Part shown: positions 35,556 through 44,601 of the stretch, piece by piece
How positions within the stretch are numbered: position 1 is the first letter of the stretch
How the letters are laid out: the number at the start of each line of letters is the position of its first letter
DNA from: Robinsoniella peoriensis
GTDB lineage: Bacteria; Bacillota; Clostridia; Lachnospirales; Lachnospiraceae
Assembly: GCF_042680125.1 (NCBI RefSeq)
Contig: NZ_JBHTNY010000051.1
Direction: 5' to 3' (one strand)
Length of the DNA stretch: 49,979 nt
Translations under genes and position numbers: made by a program
Notes under the pieces: model-generated
What the model saw: the letters and a program-made list of their open reading frames with translations, nothing else
Database searches by the model: none
What the model was told of the DNA's origin: nothing

Positions 35556-38273
35556 ATGGAAAGAATTACAATATTACAAAACAGCACAAAAAATGAAAGA
35601 ATCAATTTTGGATTACTGCAGCTTGATCAGGCAATGACCAGTGCCGGGTATGAAGTGATTTACGCCCCGCTCCCCCAGTCACCTGCAGAGTATCGGAATA
35701 TAGAAGGGAAAAAGGTTTATATTTCTGTATTATGCGAAGACACATTCTTACAGTGGATGGTGGAAAACGAACTATTAATTTTCCATACCCGCCAGCCGGA
35801 GGGGGAAGGCTTTTATATTGAAACCTGTTCTGCAGAGTTAACGGTCATCTGTGGAGGAACAGACACCGGAGCCTTATACGGCTGTATGGAGTTAAAAGAG
35901 AGAATTGAAAGAGACAGAGAATTTCCGGCTGAAATAACCTTTGGAGACGCACCTGTATTTAAACTGAGGGGACCTGCAGTCGGTCTGCAAAAGACAAAGA
36001 TCGAACCTCCAAGGCTTACCTATGAATATCCAATTACCCCGGAGCGGTTCCCGTGGTTTTACGATAAAGAGATGTGGACAAAGTTTCTGGATATGCTGTT
36101 ATCCATGCGTTGCAACGTGCTCTATATCTGGAGCGGACACCCCTTTTCATCCCTGGTGAAAGTGGCAGACTATCCCGAAGCCCTGGAGGTAACGGAAGAA
36201 GAATTTGGGTTAAACCGTGAAGTATTCGGTTGGCTTACCAGGGAATGTGACCGCAGAGGTATCTGGGTAGTATTAAAATTCTACAATATCCATATCCCTC
36301 TCCCATTTGCCAGGAAGCATGGATTGGAACTGCTGCAAAGTAAGATTACACCACTGGTAGCAGACTACACAGGAAAAACAATTAAGGAATTCATCAAATC
36401 CTTTCCTCATATCGGTCTTATGGTATGCCTGGGAGAAGCACTCCGCGGAACGCAGAACAAGACAGACTGGTTTATCGATACCATCATACCCGCAGTAAAA
36501 GAAGGAGCAGCAGAAGCAGGGCTGTCAGAGGAGCCTCCGGTTATTCTGCGCGGTCATGACTGTGACCCTGTTGGAGCCATGGAAGAGGCGAAGAAAAAGT
36601 ACTCCAACCTTTACACCATGTGGAAATATAATGGAGAAAGTCTGACTACTTATTATCCTAAGGGTAAATGGCAGGACATTCACCAGTCGCTAAGCGGATT
36701 GGGCACCACACATATAATGAATATACATATTCTGGCAGATCTGGAGCCCTTCCAATTTAACGCCCCGTTGTACATTCAGAAGTGTGTGCAGGCTGGACAG
36801 CACCGGTTTGGCTGTAATGGACTGCATCTGTATCCATTGTTCTACTGGGATTGGCCATATACACCGGATAAGGTGTCACCCAGATTATTGCAGATGGACA
36901 GGGATTATATCTGGTATGCCGCATGGTTCCGCTATGCATGGAATCCAAACCGTGAAGAAAATACAGAAATGGAACACTGGGTAAATGTATTTGCAAAGCA
37001 CTACCGGATTTCTGCGAAATCAGCAAGAAAGTTATTAATTTCTCAGGAAAATGTGGGGCAGTGTGCGCCGAAAATTCTGGGAAGAATAGGTATTACAGAA
37101 GGAAACAGGCAGACTATGAGTCTTGGAATGACCATGAGCCAGTTTACCAATGTTAACCGCTACCGTCCAAACAAGGAACTTTGGAATTCCGTAGCCCGAA
37201 AAGGGGAACAGCCGGATGATTATATTCAAAAAGAACTGGCTGGTGAGGCACATATTGGAGAGACGCCGTATGATATGATTTCAGAAGTCAGCGCTCATGC
37301 GACAAAGGCATTACGGCTTATGGAAGAGGTTATGAAAGAAGAAGGAGAAGGAAATGAAGAGCTGAACCGCCTGTATACCGATGCGGCAGCTGTTTACGAA
37401 ATGAGTATTTCCTACTGTAAAAAGCTAGAGGGTGCCATGGAGATCCTGAAATATAAATATACGATGGATAAAAAGTGCAAAGGCGATGTGGCATTGTTAG
37501 AAAATGCAGCGGCATTAATGCAAGACTCTCTTCATGAATTTCGAAATCTTGCAAAACTTACAGAAAGTACTTACCTCTATGCCAACAGTATGCAGACTCC
37601 ACAGAGAAAAATACCTTTTCCTAATGGAGAAACCTTCGGACACTGGTCAGCCTGCCTCGCAGAGTACGAAAAGGAATATGAGAACTTTAAGAAACACCTT
37701 GCAGAATTAAAGCAGGGAATTCTGCCAACTGATCATGCAGAGGAAGTGAAAGCGGATGCACTGATACCTGTGCCGTTTACTTTGCTGGGAGATCAGAGCT
37801 GTGAAACTTATGATCTGAAAAAAGGTGACAGTGTATTTTCCGATTGCTCCTGCAAAGTAATCAACCTGGCGCCGGAACTTGAAAAGCTGCATGCAGTACG
37901 TATGGGACTGGGAGCAGCGATTGAAGAAGGGGTAACCGTAAAACTGGATCTGCCACAGGATTCTTATGTACTGATTGGATATATGAATGCCAAGGGGGTA
38001 GAGTGGCTGCAGCTGCCGGATCTTGAAACTAACACCCACGCAGATGACCGGGGAGGGCTGACGGTAGTCTATGCAAATGCCATTAAGGCAGAGGCTTGCC
38101 CGCCAATTAACATTCATGCTTACCGGTATGAAAAAGGAGTTCATGAAATTTATTTTGGAACCGGAGCATTCATGATCGCCGGTGTCGTAGCTGCTGATAC
38201 GGTATTAAAACCCAGAAATGCCAACCTGGGCGGTGAGGGACTGGATACCCTGGACTGGTTATACGAAGAATAG
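35556..38273 (+). CDS. large uncharacterised protein, probably a TIM-barrel glycosidase
   Basis: 905 residues. I do not recognise the family. The first 138 residues look like the small alpha/beta domain that precedes the barrel in GH20, GH67 and GH115 enzymes (VICGGTDTGALYGCMELKERI at 98-118). From about 139 to 520 a barrel-like region has acidic and aromatic patches such as YIWSGHPF, VCLGEALRG, ILRGHDCDPVGAM and PLFYWDWPY. Then come a helical region (about 520-720) and a beta-rich C-terminus. Context argues for a glycan enzyme, perhaps on a uronic acid. The start follows TGGAGGA. Confidence 0.7.
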   Translation: MERITILQNSTKNERINFGLLQLDQAMTSAGYEVIYAPLPQSPAEYRNIEGKKVYISVLCEDTFLQWMVENELLIFHTRQPEGEGFYIETCSAELTVICGGTDTGALYGCMELKERIERDREFPAEITFGDAPVFKLRGPAVGLQKTKIEPPRLTYEYPITPERFPWFYDKEMWTKFLDMLLSMRCNVLYIWSGHPFSSLVKVADYPEALEVTEEEFGLNREVFGWLTRECDRRGIWVVLKFYNIHIPLPFARKHGLELLQSKITPLVADYTGKTIKEFIKSFPHIGLMVCLGEALRGTQNKTDWFIDTIIPAVKEGAAEAGLSEEPPVILRGHDCDPVGAMEEAKKKYSNLYTMWKYNGESLTTYYPKGKWQDIHQSLSGLGTTHIMNIHILADLEPFQFNAPLYIQKCVQAGQHRFGCNGLHLYPLFYWDWPYTPDKVSPRLLQMDRDYIWYAAWFRYAWNPNREENTEMEHWVNVFAKHYRISAKSARKLLISQENVGQCAPKILGRIGITEGNRQTMSLGMTMSQFTNVNRYRPNKELWNSVARKGEQPDDYIQKELAGEAHIGETPYDMISEVSAHATKALRLMEEVMKEEGEGNEELNRLYTDAAAVYEMSISYCKKLEGAMEILKYKYTMDKKCKGDVALLENAAALMQDSLHEFRNLAKLTESTYLYANSMQTPQRKIPFPNGETFGHWSACLAEYEKEYENFKKHLAELKQGILPTDHAEEVKADALIPVPFTLLGDQSCETYDLKKGDSVFSDCSCKVINLAPELEKLHAVRMGLGAAIEEGVTVKLDLPQDSYVLIGYMNAKGVEWLQLPDLETNTHADDRGGLTVVYANAIKAEACPPINIHAYRYEKGVHEIYFGTGAFMIAGVVAADTVLKPRNANLGGEGLDTLDWLYEE

Positions 38274-38284
38274 GAGGAATAAAA

Positions 38285-39631
38285 ATGGGTTCAAAAACAC
38301 CAAGAGAGATGACGGGCGCAGAATTGCGCTCTATGCTGAAAAGCAGTATAAATTTAAAAAGTTTAGGGGGGGTAAAATGCCCGGAACTGAAATTACCGCC
38401 GGAGGATTTACAATGGTGGAGAGATGCAAAAGTAGGTATGTTCGTTCACTGGGGCCTTTATTCCATACTTGGAAGAGGGGAGTGGGCAAGATTTAATGAA
38501 CAGATTCCAAAAGAAGAATATGAGGGACTGGCGCAGGAATTCAACCCGGAGAATTTTTCTATGACGGAATGGACAGATCTGGCAAAAGATTTCGGGGCAA
38601 AGTATATGGTAATGGTTACCAGGCACCATGATGGTTTTGCGCTCTGGGACAGTCCTGCAAGCTTTGAGGGATTTACCAGTTACAATACAGGATCGAAAAG
38701 AGATTTTGTAAAAGAATATACGGATGCGGCAAGAGAAGCGGGCCTTCGCGTAGGACTGTATTATTCGCCAATGGACTGGAGATTTCCGGGATACTTTGAC
38801 CCGGAAGGATTGCCGGATAATGCAAAACTGATGAAAGACCAGTGTTACGGACAAGTGGAGGAACTTTGCAGCAAATACGGTCCCATTGATATTATGTGGT
38901 ACGATGGCGGATGGCTTGCCCACAAAGGCAGTGACACCTCCAGTGCATGGTTCTGGGAGCCGGTAAATTTAAATAAAGTGGTTCGTAAATATAATCCAAA
39001 AACTTTATTAAATCCACGTTCCGGATATGAAGGAGACTTTTATTGCGATGAGGGTTCCCACGAGATCAGCGGTAAAATTCTTCCGGTACCCTGGGAGAAA
39101 AATATGTGTGTCTGCAGCGGCAGTTCCTGGGGATGGATGGCAGAAGATCCGGTATCCGATTTTGACTGGCTGATAAAAATGCTGGTAGATGTAATCTGCA
39201 GGGATGGGAATCTGCTTCTGAACGTAGGACCGGATAAAAATGGGAAGCTCTCAGAAGAGGTGAAGACCAGAATGCGGGAAATCGGAGCATGGTTAAAGAT
39301 AAACGGCGAAGCAGTCTATGGAACCAGAGGGGGCCCTGTTGAACCGGTAGATAACGTATATGGAACTACCAGCAAAGCAAATAAAATCTATCTGCATGTG
39401 CTGGATACAAAAGCATTTGCCAGGGAACAGGTTCCATTACAGGAGTATCATGTTGAAAATGCAGCACTTCTTCATGGAGATGCACTTCCATTTGCACAGG
39501 ATCATGTGGGGGTACGGATTGATCTAAGCAGTATCCGGGAACCGGAAGTTGATACCATTGTAGTACTTACTTTAAAAGAAGAAGTGAAAGAGACCGAGGC
39601 GGCAGAAATCTATTTTACAGGAAAAGTGTGA
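38285..39631 (+). CDS. GH29 alpha-L-fucosidase
   Basis: 448 residues. The barrel shows WWRDAKVGMFVHWGLYS (44-60), the TRHHDGFALWDS stretch (112-123) and the nucleophile Asp207 in IDIMWYDGGW. The C-terminus is a short beta-sandwich. GH29 acts with retention on alpha-1,2/3/4-linked fucose, so it complements the inverting GH95 enzyme. The start follows TAGGAGG, 11 bases after the preceding stop. No signal peptide is seen. Confidence 0.93.
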   Translation: MGSKTPREMTGAELRSMLKSSINLKSLGGVKCPELKLPPEDLQWWRDAKVGMFVHWGLYSILGRGEWARFNEQIPKEEYEGLAQEFNPENFSMTEWTDLAKDFGAKYMVMVTRHHDGFALWDSPASFEGFTSYNTGSKRDFVKEYTDAAREAGLRVGLYYSPMDWRFPGYFDPEGLPDNAKLMKDQCYGQVEELCSKYGPIDIMWYDGGWLAHKGSDTSSAWFWEPVNLNKVVRKYNPKTLLNPRSGYEGDFYCDEGSHEISGKILPVPWEKNMCVCSGSSWGWMAEDPVSDFDWLIKMLVDVICRDGNLLLNVGPDKNGKLSEEVKTRMREIGAWLKINGEAVYGTRGGPVEPVDNVYGTTSKANKIYLHVLDTKAFAREQVPLQEYHVENAALLHGDALPFAQDHVGVRIDLSSIREPEVDTIVVLTLKEEVKETEAAEIYFTGKV

Positions 39632-39741
39632 AAGGAAACCCACTTTCACAGTGCGAACTTTGTTCACACTACATATTAGGAATCGCACAAGCCAGCTTGC
39701 GCGATTCACGGGGAAAGTGTGAAAGAAAAACCGCTTTTACA
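39626..39741 (+). repeat. palindrome-rich element between the GH29 and GH42 genes
   Basis: Two 25-base direct copies, beginning GTGTGAAAGGAAACCC (39626) and GTGTGAAAGAAAAACC (39717), flank a near-perfect hairpin GAATCGCACAAGC (39680-39692) with GCTTGCGCGATTC (39695-39707). Each direct copy is itself palindromic (TGTGAAAG with CTTTCACA). The element starts within the last GH29 codons and fills most of the 156-base gap. Confidence 0.75.
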
Positions 39742-39787
39742 AGCCGGCTGGTGCTATTTATGGAGAACAGAGTAGGAGGAATAGAAA

Positions 39788-41803
39788 ATGCAGTATGGTG
39801 TAGCGTATTATCCTGAACATAAAACAAAGGAAGAATTACAGCATGACCTGAAACTATTAAAGGAATCCGGTATTAACACGGTTCGTATGGGTGAATTTGC
39901 ATGGTGTAAAATGGAGCCGGAACCGGGAGAATATCAGTTTGACTGGCTGGAAGAAGTAGTCATAGAATTAGGTGAAGCAGGGATCAGCAGTATTATCTGC
40001 ACACCGACTGCATGCCCGCCGGCATGGCTGGTTTATGCACATCCTGAGGTTCTCTATGTGGATAACAGAGGGGAAGTCAGACCTTTTGGTGGACGGAGAT
40101 TCTATTGTTACAATAATCCGGTCTATCGGGAGTATTCCGTGAAAATCACAGAGGAAATCGGCAGACGTTTTGGGAAAAATCCATATGTTTCCGGATTTCA
40201 GATCGACAATGAACCGGCGCAGGAAGCATCCGGACGCTGTCATTGTCCGGTATGTAAAAGTAAATTTTCAAATTATCTGAAAGTAAAATATAAAACGATT
40301 GAAGAATACAACAGGCGAAGCGGAAATATTTTCTGGGGACAGGATTATGAGAATTTTGATCAGATAAAGCCACCGGTAAATACAATTGAAGTAAGTGCAG
40401 AGCAGACCCTGCCGGTGTACTTTGAAAATCCTACTCTGCGCTTGGAATTCGAACGGTTTGCCAGCGACTCACAGATAGAGTATCAGAATCTTCAGGCGGA
40501 TATTCTCCATAGGTACAGTGATTATCCGGTTACCACGAATGGTACCGGTCTTGCTACCAACAGCATTGACTATTATAAGAGTACGAAGAACCTGGATGTA
40601 TACGGATTTGATTTTTATCCCGGACTTCGGGATGCCGCCGTGGATTCCTTTCCTTATGCATTTGCAAGAGGGGTTAAGGATGGGAAGGCATTCTGGGTAA
40701 TGGAATTTATGTCGGGAGGCGGACACCGTTTTGGAGGATCCGGTAGAGTCCAGCCGAATCCGGGTGCACTGAAGCAGGCAGTAATCCAGTCTTATGCTCA
40801 TGGTGCGGATATGATGTTACATTTCCAATTCCGTACCTTCCCATTTGGAGCAGAGCAGCTGAATTATGCTATCGTGGACATGGATGGAGTACCAAGAAGA
40901 AGATATTATGAAATGCAGGAAACAGCAAGGGTTCTGCAGCAGTTAAAAGCTTACGGGAATGCAGAGTTTGTAAATGAGATCGCGGTCTGCGTAGATTATG
41001 ATGTGCACTGGTCACTTCGCATAAAACCTGTGAATGATCCGGATTTCAATTATCTGGATTATGCCGGCAGAATGTACAATTTATTGGAAGATGCGGGATA
41101 TAATGCCGATGTAATTGGGTTTGCAGCAGATTTTTCCAGATATAAATTCCTAGTGGTGCCTACTGCGTTTATAGCAGACCGAAAATTCCAGGAGAAGCTG
41201 CGCAATTTTGTAAAAAACGGCGGAATATTGATAGCTACCTTCTTGACTTCAGCCAAGAATGAAGACAATGTTGGATATACGGACTCACTTCCGGCAGGAT
41301 TGAATGATGTCTTTGGTGTGAACGTTGAAGAAGTGGAGCCGGTGTTTGCATCCAACAGAACAAAGCTCAGGTTAAATCTGGGTGATACTGTGCAGGAGAG
41401 TCTGGATGGTATGTGGAGTGATTTACTGAAAGGTGATGCGAGGGCAATCGGAATATATATGGAAGATTATAAAACGGGTGCTATGGCTATCAGTGAACAT
41501 ACATATGGTAAGGGTACGGCATGTTATCTTGGAACAGATGTGGACGATGAATCCATGATGCATTTATTTACCTATTTCTGCGAAAAAGCCGGAATTGAAA
41601 AGAATCCTATATGCCCGCAGAAAAAAGTGGAAGTAATTCATAGACAACTGGATGGAGCTGATTATTATTATGTGATCAACTTTACGGCTAAGGATACCAG
41701 CCTGGTATTAGAGAAGCCTATGGAAGATGTTCTGAAAAATTGTACGTGTCAAAAAAAAGTGCATTTGGAGAGGAATGGATTTGCACTTTTAAAAAGGCTG
41801 TAA
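39788..41803 (+). CDS. GH42 beta-galactosidase
   Basis: 671 residues. The N-terminal barrel begins YGVAYYPEH and carries the acid/base Glu142 in FQIDNEPAQ and the nucleophile Glu306 in FWVMEFMSGGG. Cys151, Cys153 and Cys156 (CHCPVC) match the zinc cluster of many GH42 enzymes. A trimerisation domain (about 390-600) and a small C-terminal domain follow. It would release galactose, as in plant galactans, fucogalactosyl side chains or similar. The start follows AGGAGGA. No signal peptide is seen. Confidence 0.94.
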   Translation: MQYGVAYYPEHKTKEELQHDLKLLKESGINTVRMGEFAWCKMEPEPGEYQFDWLEEVVIELGEAGISSIICTPTACPPAWLVYAHPEVLYVDNRGEVRPFGGRRFYCYNNPVYREYSVKITEEIGRRFGKNPYVSGFQIDNEPAQEASGRCHCPVCKSKFSNYLKVKYKTIEEYNRRSGNIFWGQDYENFDQIKPPVNTIEVSAEQTLPVYFENPTLRLEFERFASDSQIEYQNLQADILHRYSDYPVTTNGTGLATNSIDYYKSTKNLDVYGFDFYPGLRDAAVDSFPYAFARGVKDGKAFWVMEFMSGGGHRFGGSGRVQPNPGALKQAVIQSYAHGADMMLHFQFRTFPFGAEQLNYAIVDMDGVPRRRYYEMQETARVLQQLKAYGNAEFVNEIAVCVDYDVHWSLRIKPVNDPDFNYLDYAGRMYNLLEDAGYNADVIGFAADFSRYKFLVVPTAFIADRKFQEKLRNFVKNGGILIATFLTSAKNEDNVGYTDSLPAGLNDVFGVNVEEVEPVFASNRTKLRLNLGDTVQESLDGMWSDLLKGDARAIGIYMEDYKTGAMAISEHTYGKGTACYLGTDVDDESMMHLFTYFCEKAGIEKNPICPQKKVEVIHRQLDGADYYYVINFTAKDTSLVLEKPMEDVLKNCTCQKKVHLERNGFALLKRL

Positions 41804-41827
41804 TGATGCAGCTTGCACTATTGATAA

Positions 41828-42010
41828 GTTGAAAGAAAAATAAGAATAAGAAAGGCAGCCACGCATGGATTCTTTCAACCTGTTTTAATTGTGGCAGTAT
41901 TGCAGACAAGTCCCCAATATGCAATGGGCATAAGTATGAACGCAAGTCCCCAATATGCAATGGGCATAAGTATGAACACAAGTCCGCAATATGCAATGGG
42001 TATAAGTATG
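41828..42010 (+). repeat. dispersed two-hairpin repeat, copy C, with triplicated tail
   Basis: Hairpin 1 is GTTGAAAGAA (41828-41837) with TTCTTTCAAC (41870-41879), again 52 bases across. Hairpin 2 is degenerate (TATTGCAGAC at 41899, CCAATATG). The tail is amplified to three 36-base units starting at 41908, 41944 and 41980 (AAGTCC.CAATATGCAATGGG.ATAAGTATGAAC). They stay in one frame as a 12-residue repeat that ends in the GH31 start codon. Confidence 0.85.
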
Positions 42011-44317
42011 AACAGAGAAGTTAGCCATATTACCAGGGTCGTGCTGACGCCGGATGGAAAGTTAAGAGAGCCGGGAATGGCAATTGTGAGCAAGAAAAAA
42101 TATGAAACATTGGTACTGGATCAGGATACAAATGAGGACGTGGCATTTACTCGCAGGGGAGTTCCGCTCATTGCACAGAAAAGCTTTGAATTCCAGAACC
42201 GTGAGATTTTCCAGTATGTGATTGAAGGAAAAAAAGCAAAGATTGTTACAAAGAAGACGATTGACGGGGAGCGTTCTTTTATTGAGAATGCAGCCAGTAT
42301 TAAGACAGGTGATGCATTTTCAGGGACTCTTAAATTTGCAATTGACGAAGATGAAGCAATCTACGGATTGGGTCAGCAGGAGCAGGGAACTTATAATTAC
42401 CGCGGGGTTAAAGAATATCTTTATCAGAACAATATGCAGATCCCCATGCCTGTTTTCCTGTCCTCAAAGGGATATGCTATACTTTTGGATGCTGACTGTC
42501 TTATGGCTTATGAAGAGGCAGATAATATGATTACCCTGAATTTTGATGCGGTAGACCAGATGTCTTATTACGTAATTACCGGAGATGGTTTTGATGCTCT
42601 GATTGCAGGTATCCGGGAACTAACAGGAACAGCAGTGATGCTTCCGCGCTGGGCATTTGGTTATATACAGTCCCGGGAGCGTTATATTACCCAGGAAGAG
42701 ATATTGGCTACCCGGGAGGAATTTGAAAAACGTAACATTCCGGTGTCCTGTATGGTATTAGACTGGAAATCCTGGGCAGAAGGGCAGTGGGGGAATAAAT
42801 TCGTTGATAAAGAGCGCTTCCCGAATTTAAAGGAAATGACGGATAAACTTCATGAAAAAGATACCGCCTTTATGATTTCCATATGGCCAAATATGAATAA
42901 AGGATGTGATAACAATCAGGAAATGATGGATGCGGGCAAGTTATTGGCAAACCTATCTACTTATGATGCATTTGATCCTGAAGCAAGAGATCTGTACTGG
43001 AAGCAGTGTGAGAGAGAATTATTCAAAAGCGGAGCTGATGCCTGGTGGTGTGATTCCACAGAACCCTTCACTCCTGACTGGAACGGTTTGGAAAAGAGAT
43101 CCGAGGAGGAGCGTTATGAGCTTGCAAGAGAGAATCTGACAAGATATTTTGATGCAAGAAAAGCAAATAATTATGCACTTGTACACGCGAAAGGAATCTA
43201 CGAGCATCAAAGAGCGTCAGACAATAAAAAGCGGGTTGCAAACCTGACTCGCTCCGGTTCCCTTTCAATACAGCAGTACGGCACAATTCTATGGTCAGGA
43301 GACATCATGGCGACCTGGGAAGTTTTCCGCAATCAGATTGCAGAAGGATTAAGCATGTGTATGTCAGGGATTCCTTACTGGACCTTGGATATCGGAGCAT
43401 TCTTTGCAGGCTCTACGCAAGGATTCAGACGCTTCTGCGGCGTGGAGGAAGGAGAAGCCCCATGGTTCTGGCATGGTCTTTTCGAAAAAGGAACAGATGA
43501 TTTTGGTTATCGTGAATTGTATACCAGGTGGCTGCAGTTTGGAACCTTTCTTCCGGTTATGCGTTCACATGGAACAGATACCTATCGGGAACCATGGTAT
43601 TTTGGAGAGCCCGGGACAGAATATTACGATACCATTGTGGATTATATCAAGCTGCGTTATGAAATGCTGCCTTATACATATTCCTTGGCACACAAGGTAG
43701 AAGCAGATGATTATACCATATTGCGCAGCCTGATGTTTGATTTCAATAAGGATATTAATGTTCGGGAAATATCCGGAGAATTTATGTATGGTCCTTCTTA
43801 TCTTGTCTGCCCGGTAACCCGGGCGATGGAATACGGTCCGGAAAATTCAAAGCTGGATGGAAAAACCACCTGGAAAGTCTACCTTCCGGAAGGAACCTGC
43901 TGGTATCATCAGAAGACGAAAGAAGTATTAAACGGCGGACAGAATTTGGAAGTAGAAGCCCCCATAAACTGGCAGCCTGTATTTATCAAGGCAGGTTCCA
44001 TTCTACCGCTGAGTAAAAAATGTATGAAGGATGGCACGGCCGATACGATAGAAGTCTATGAAGGACAGGATGGCAGCTTTGACTATTATCTTGATAATGG
44101 TGTGGATTATCAATACGAAGAAGGAAATTATGCCTTAATTCCAATACGCTACGAAGAAAAGCAAAAATGTGTGATGTTAGATGATGTGGAGGGGAACTAT
44201 TCTTATCCACAGGAATTCGATGTGAAATTTTTCCGGTTGGATGGAATGGTATTGGTAAAACATATATGTTATGAAGGCAAAGGTATGCGTATAGATTTTC
44301 ATGAGATAAACGAATAA
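42008..44317 (+). CDS. GH31 alpha-glycosidase (alpha-xylosidase/alpha-glucosidase type)
   Basis: 769 residues from the ATG at 42008. An N-terminal beta-sandwich (about 1-205, YGLGQQEQGTYNYRG) precedes the barrel, with nucleophile Asp349 in AWWCDSTEP and acid/base Asp432 in ILWSGDI. The R-S-H-G-T-D stretch near residue 525 completes the active site. Substrate is alpha-xyloside or alpha-glucoside. The neighbours favour xyloside, but this is inference. The frame stays open upstream to GTG 41891 through three 12-residue repeats of the dispersed element, so up to 39 more residues could be translated. No classical ribosome binding site is seen at 42008. Confidence 0.9.
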   Translation: MNREVSHITRVVLTPDGKLREPGMAIVSKKKYETLVLDQDTNEDVAFTRRGVPLIAQKSFEFQNREIFQYVIEGKKAKIVTKKTIDGERSFIENAASIKTGDAFSGTLKFAIDEDEAIYGLGQQEQGTYNYRGVKEYLYQNNMQIPMPVFLSSKGYAILLDADCLMAYEEADNMITLNFDAVDQMSYYVITGDGFDALIAGIRELTGTAVMLPRWAFGYIQSRERYITQEEILATREEFEKRNIPVSCMVLDWKSWAEGQWGNKFVDKERFPNLKEMTDKLHEKDTAFMISIWPNMNKGCDNNQEMMDAGKLLANLSTYDAFDPEARDLYWKQCERELFKSGADAWWCDSTEPFTPDWNGLEKRSEEERYELARENLTRYFDARKANNYALVHAKGIYEHQRASDNKKRVANLTRSGSLSIQQYGTILWSGDIMATWEVFRNQIAEGLSMCMSGIPYWTLDIGAFFAGSTQGFRRFCGVEEGEAPWFWHGLFEKGTDDFGYRELYTRWLQFGTFLPVMRSHGTDTYREPWYFGEPGTEYYDTIVDYIKLRYEMLPYTYSLAHKVEADDYTILRSLMFDFNKDINVREISGEFMYGPSYLVCPVTRAMEYGPENSKLDGKTTWKVYLPEGTCWYHQKTKEVLNGGQNLEVEAPINWQPVFIKAGSILPLSKKCMKDGTADTIEVYEGQDGSFDYYLDNGVDYQYEEGNYALIPIRYEEKQKCVMLDDVEGNYSYPQEFDVKFFRLDGMVLVKHICYEGKGMRIDFHEINE

Positions 44318-44325
44318 CGTTTGAT

Positions 44326-44354
44326 TTGACTTTTTTTACGTCAGGTGGTATCAT
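44326..44354 (+). promoter_or_regulatory. promoter of the antitoxin RNA
   Basis: TTGACT (44326-44331) and TATCAT (44349-44354) are 17 bases apart, giving a start near 44361. It begins nine bases after the GH31 stop. Confidence 0.65.
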
Positions 44355-44360
44355 GTGAGT

Positions 44361-44456
44361 ATAAAAGGAATAACCGCTCGGGTTAGGCAGTTTTCCTCTA
44401 GTTAATTTGATAAGAAAAACTACCCTGTTTTGCGAGAACAGGGTAGTTTTTTATTT
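44361..44456 (+). ncRNA. candidate antitoxin RNA of a type I toxin-antitoxin locus
   Basis: A predicted 90-100 base RNA with no open frame of note, running from the promoter above into the terminator at 44416-44450. It overlaps the toxin mRNA from the other strand only at the shared terminator. AACTACCCTGT (44418-44428) also occurs at 44571-44581, so this RNA is complementary over 11 bases to the toxin mRNA leader. It carries GGAATAACCG at 44367-44376, the same word as near the 5' end of the toxin mRNA. Confidence 0.65.
44416..44450. terminator. bidirectional terminator shared by antitoxin RNA and toxin mRNA
   Basis: AAAACTACCCTGTT (44416-44429) and AACAGGGTAGTTTT (44437-44450) form a perfect 14-pair stem with a seven-base loop, with T runs on both strands. 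It directly abuts the toxin stop codon (44451-44453) and can also end read-through from the GH31 operon. Confidence 0.9.
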
Positions 44457-44537
44457 TCGCTTGTCTATATAGCCAAGGAGTGTCAATAAAAACCCGCCAA
44501 ATAATAACATAAGTGTCAATACCTGGTATGTAGTCAT
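44451..44537 (-). CDS. 28-residue hydrophobic type I toxin peptide (holin-like toxin type)
   Basis: The peptide begins MTTYQVLTLMLLFGG and ends GYIDKRK, a single membrane helix with a charged tail. This is the pattern of the short holin-like or Fst/TxpA-like toxins of Firmicutes that insert in the cell's own membrane. The ATG at 44537 has a strong AGGGGGTGG ribosome binding site. That site is hidden by a leader stem (TAGGGGG against CCTCCTA on the minus strand, plus-strand 44545-44551 and 44562-44568). A promoter, a shared terminator and a complementary RNA complete the locus. Confidence 0.75.
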   Translation of the reverse strand: MTTYQVLTLMLLFGGFLLTLLGYIDKRK

Positions 44538-44601
44538 AGCACCACCCCCTATCCTTTAAAGTAGGAGGTCAACTACCCTGTAACGGTTATTCCATAATCA
44601 C

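Noticed and set aside
41908..42015. 36-base repeats as a CRISPR array
   Set aside because: The units abut directly with no spacers, stay in one reading frame, and match the tail of a dispersed repeat found elsewhere in the window.
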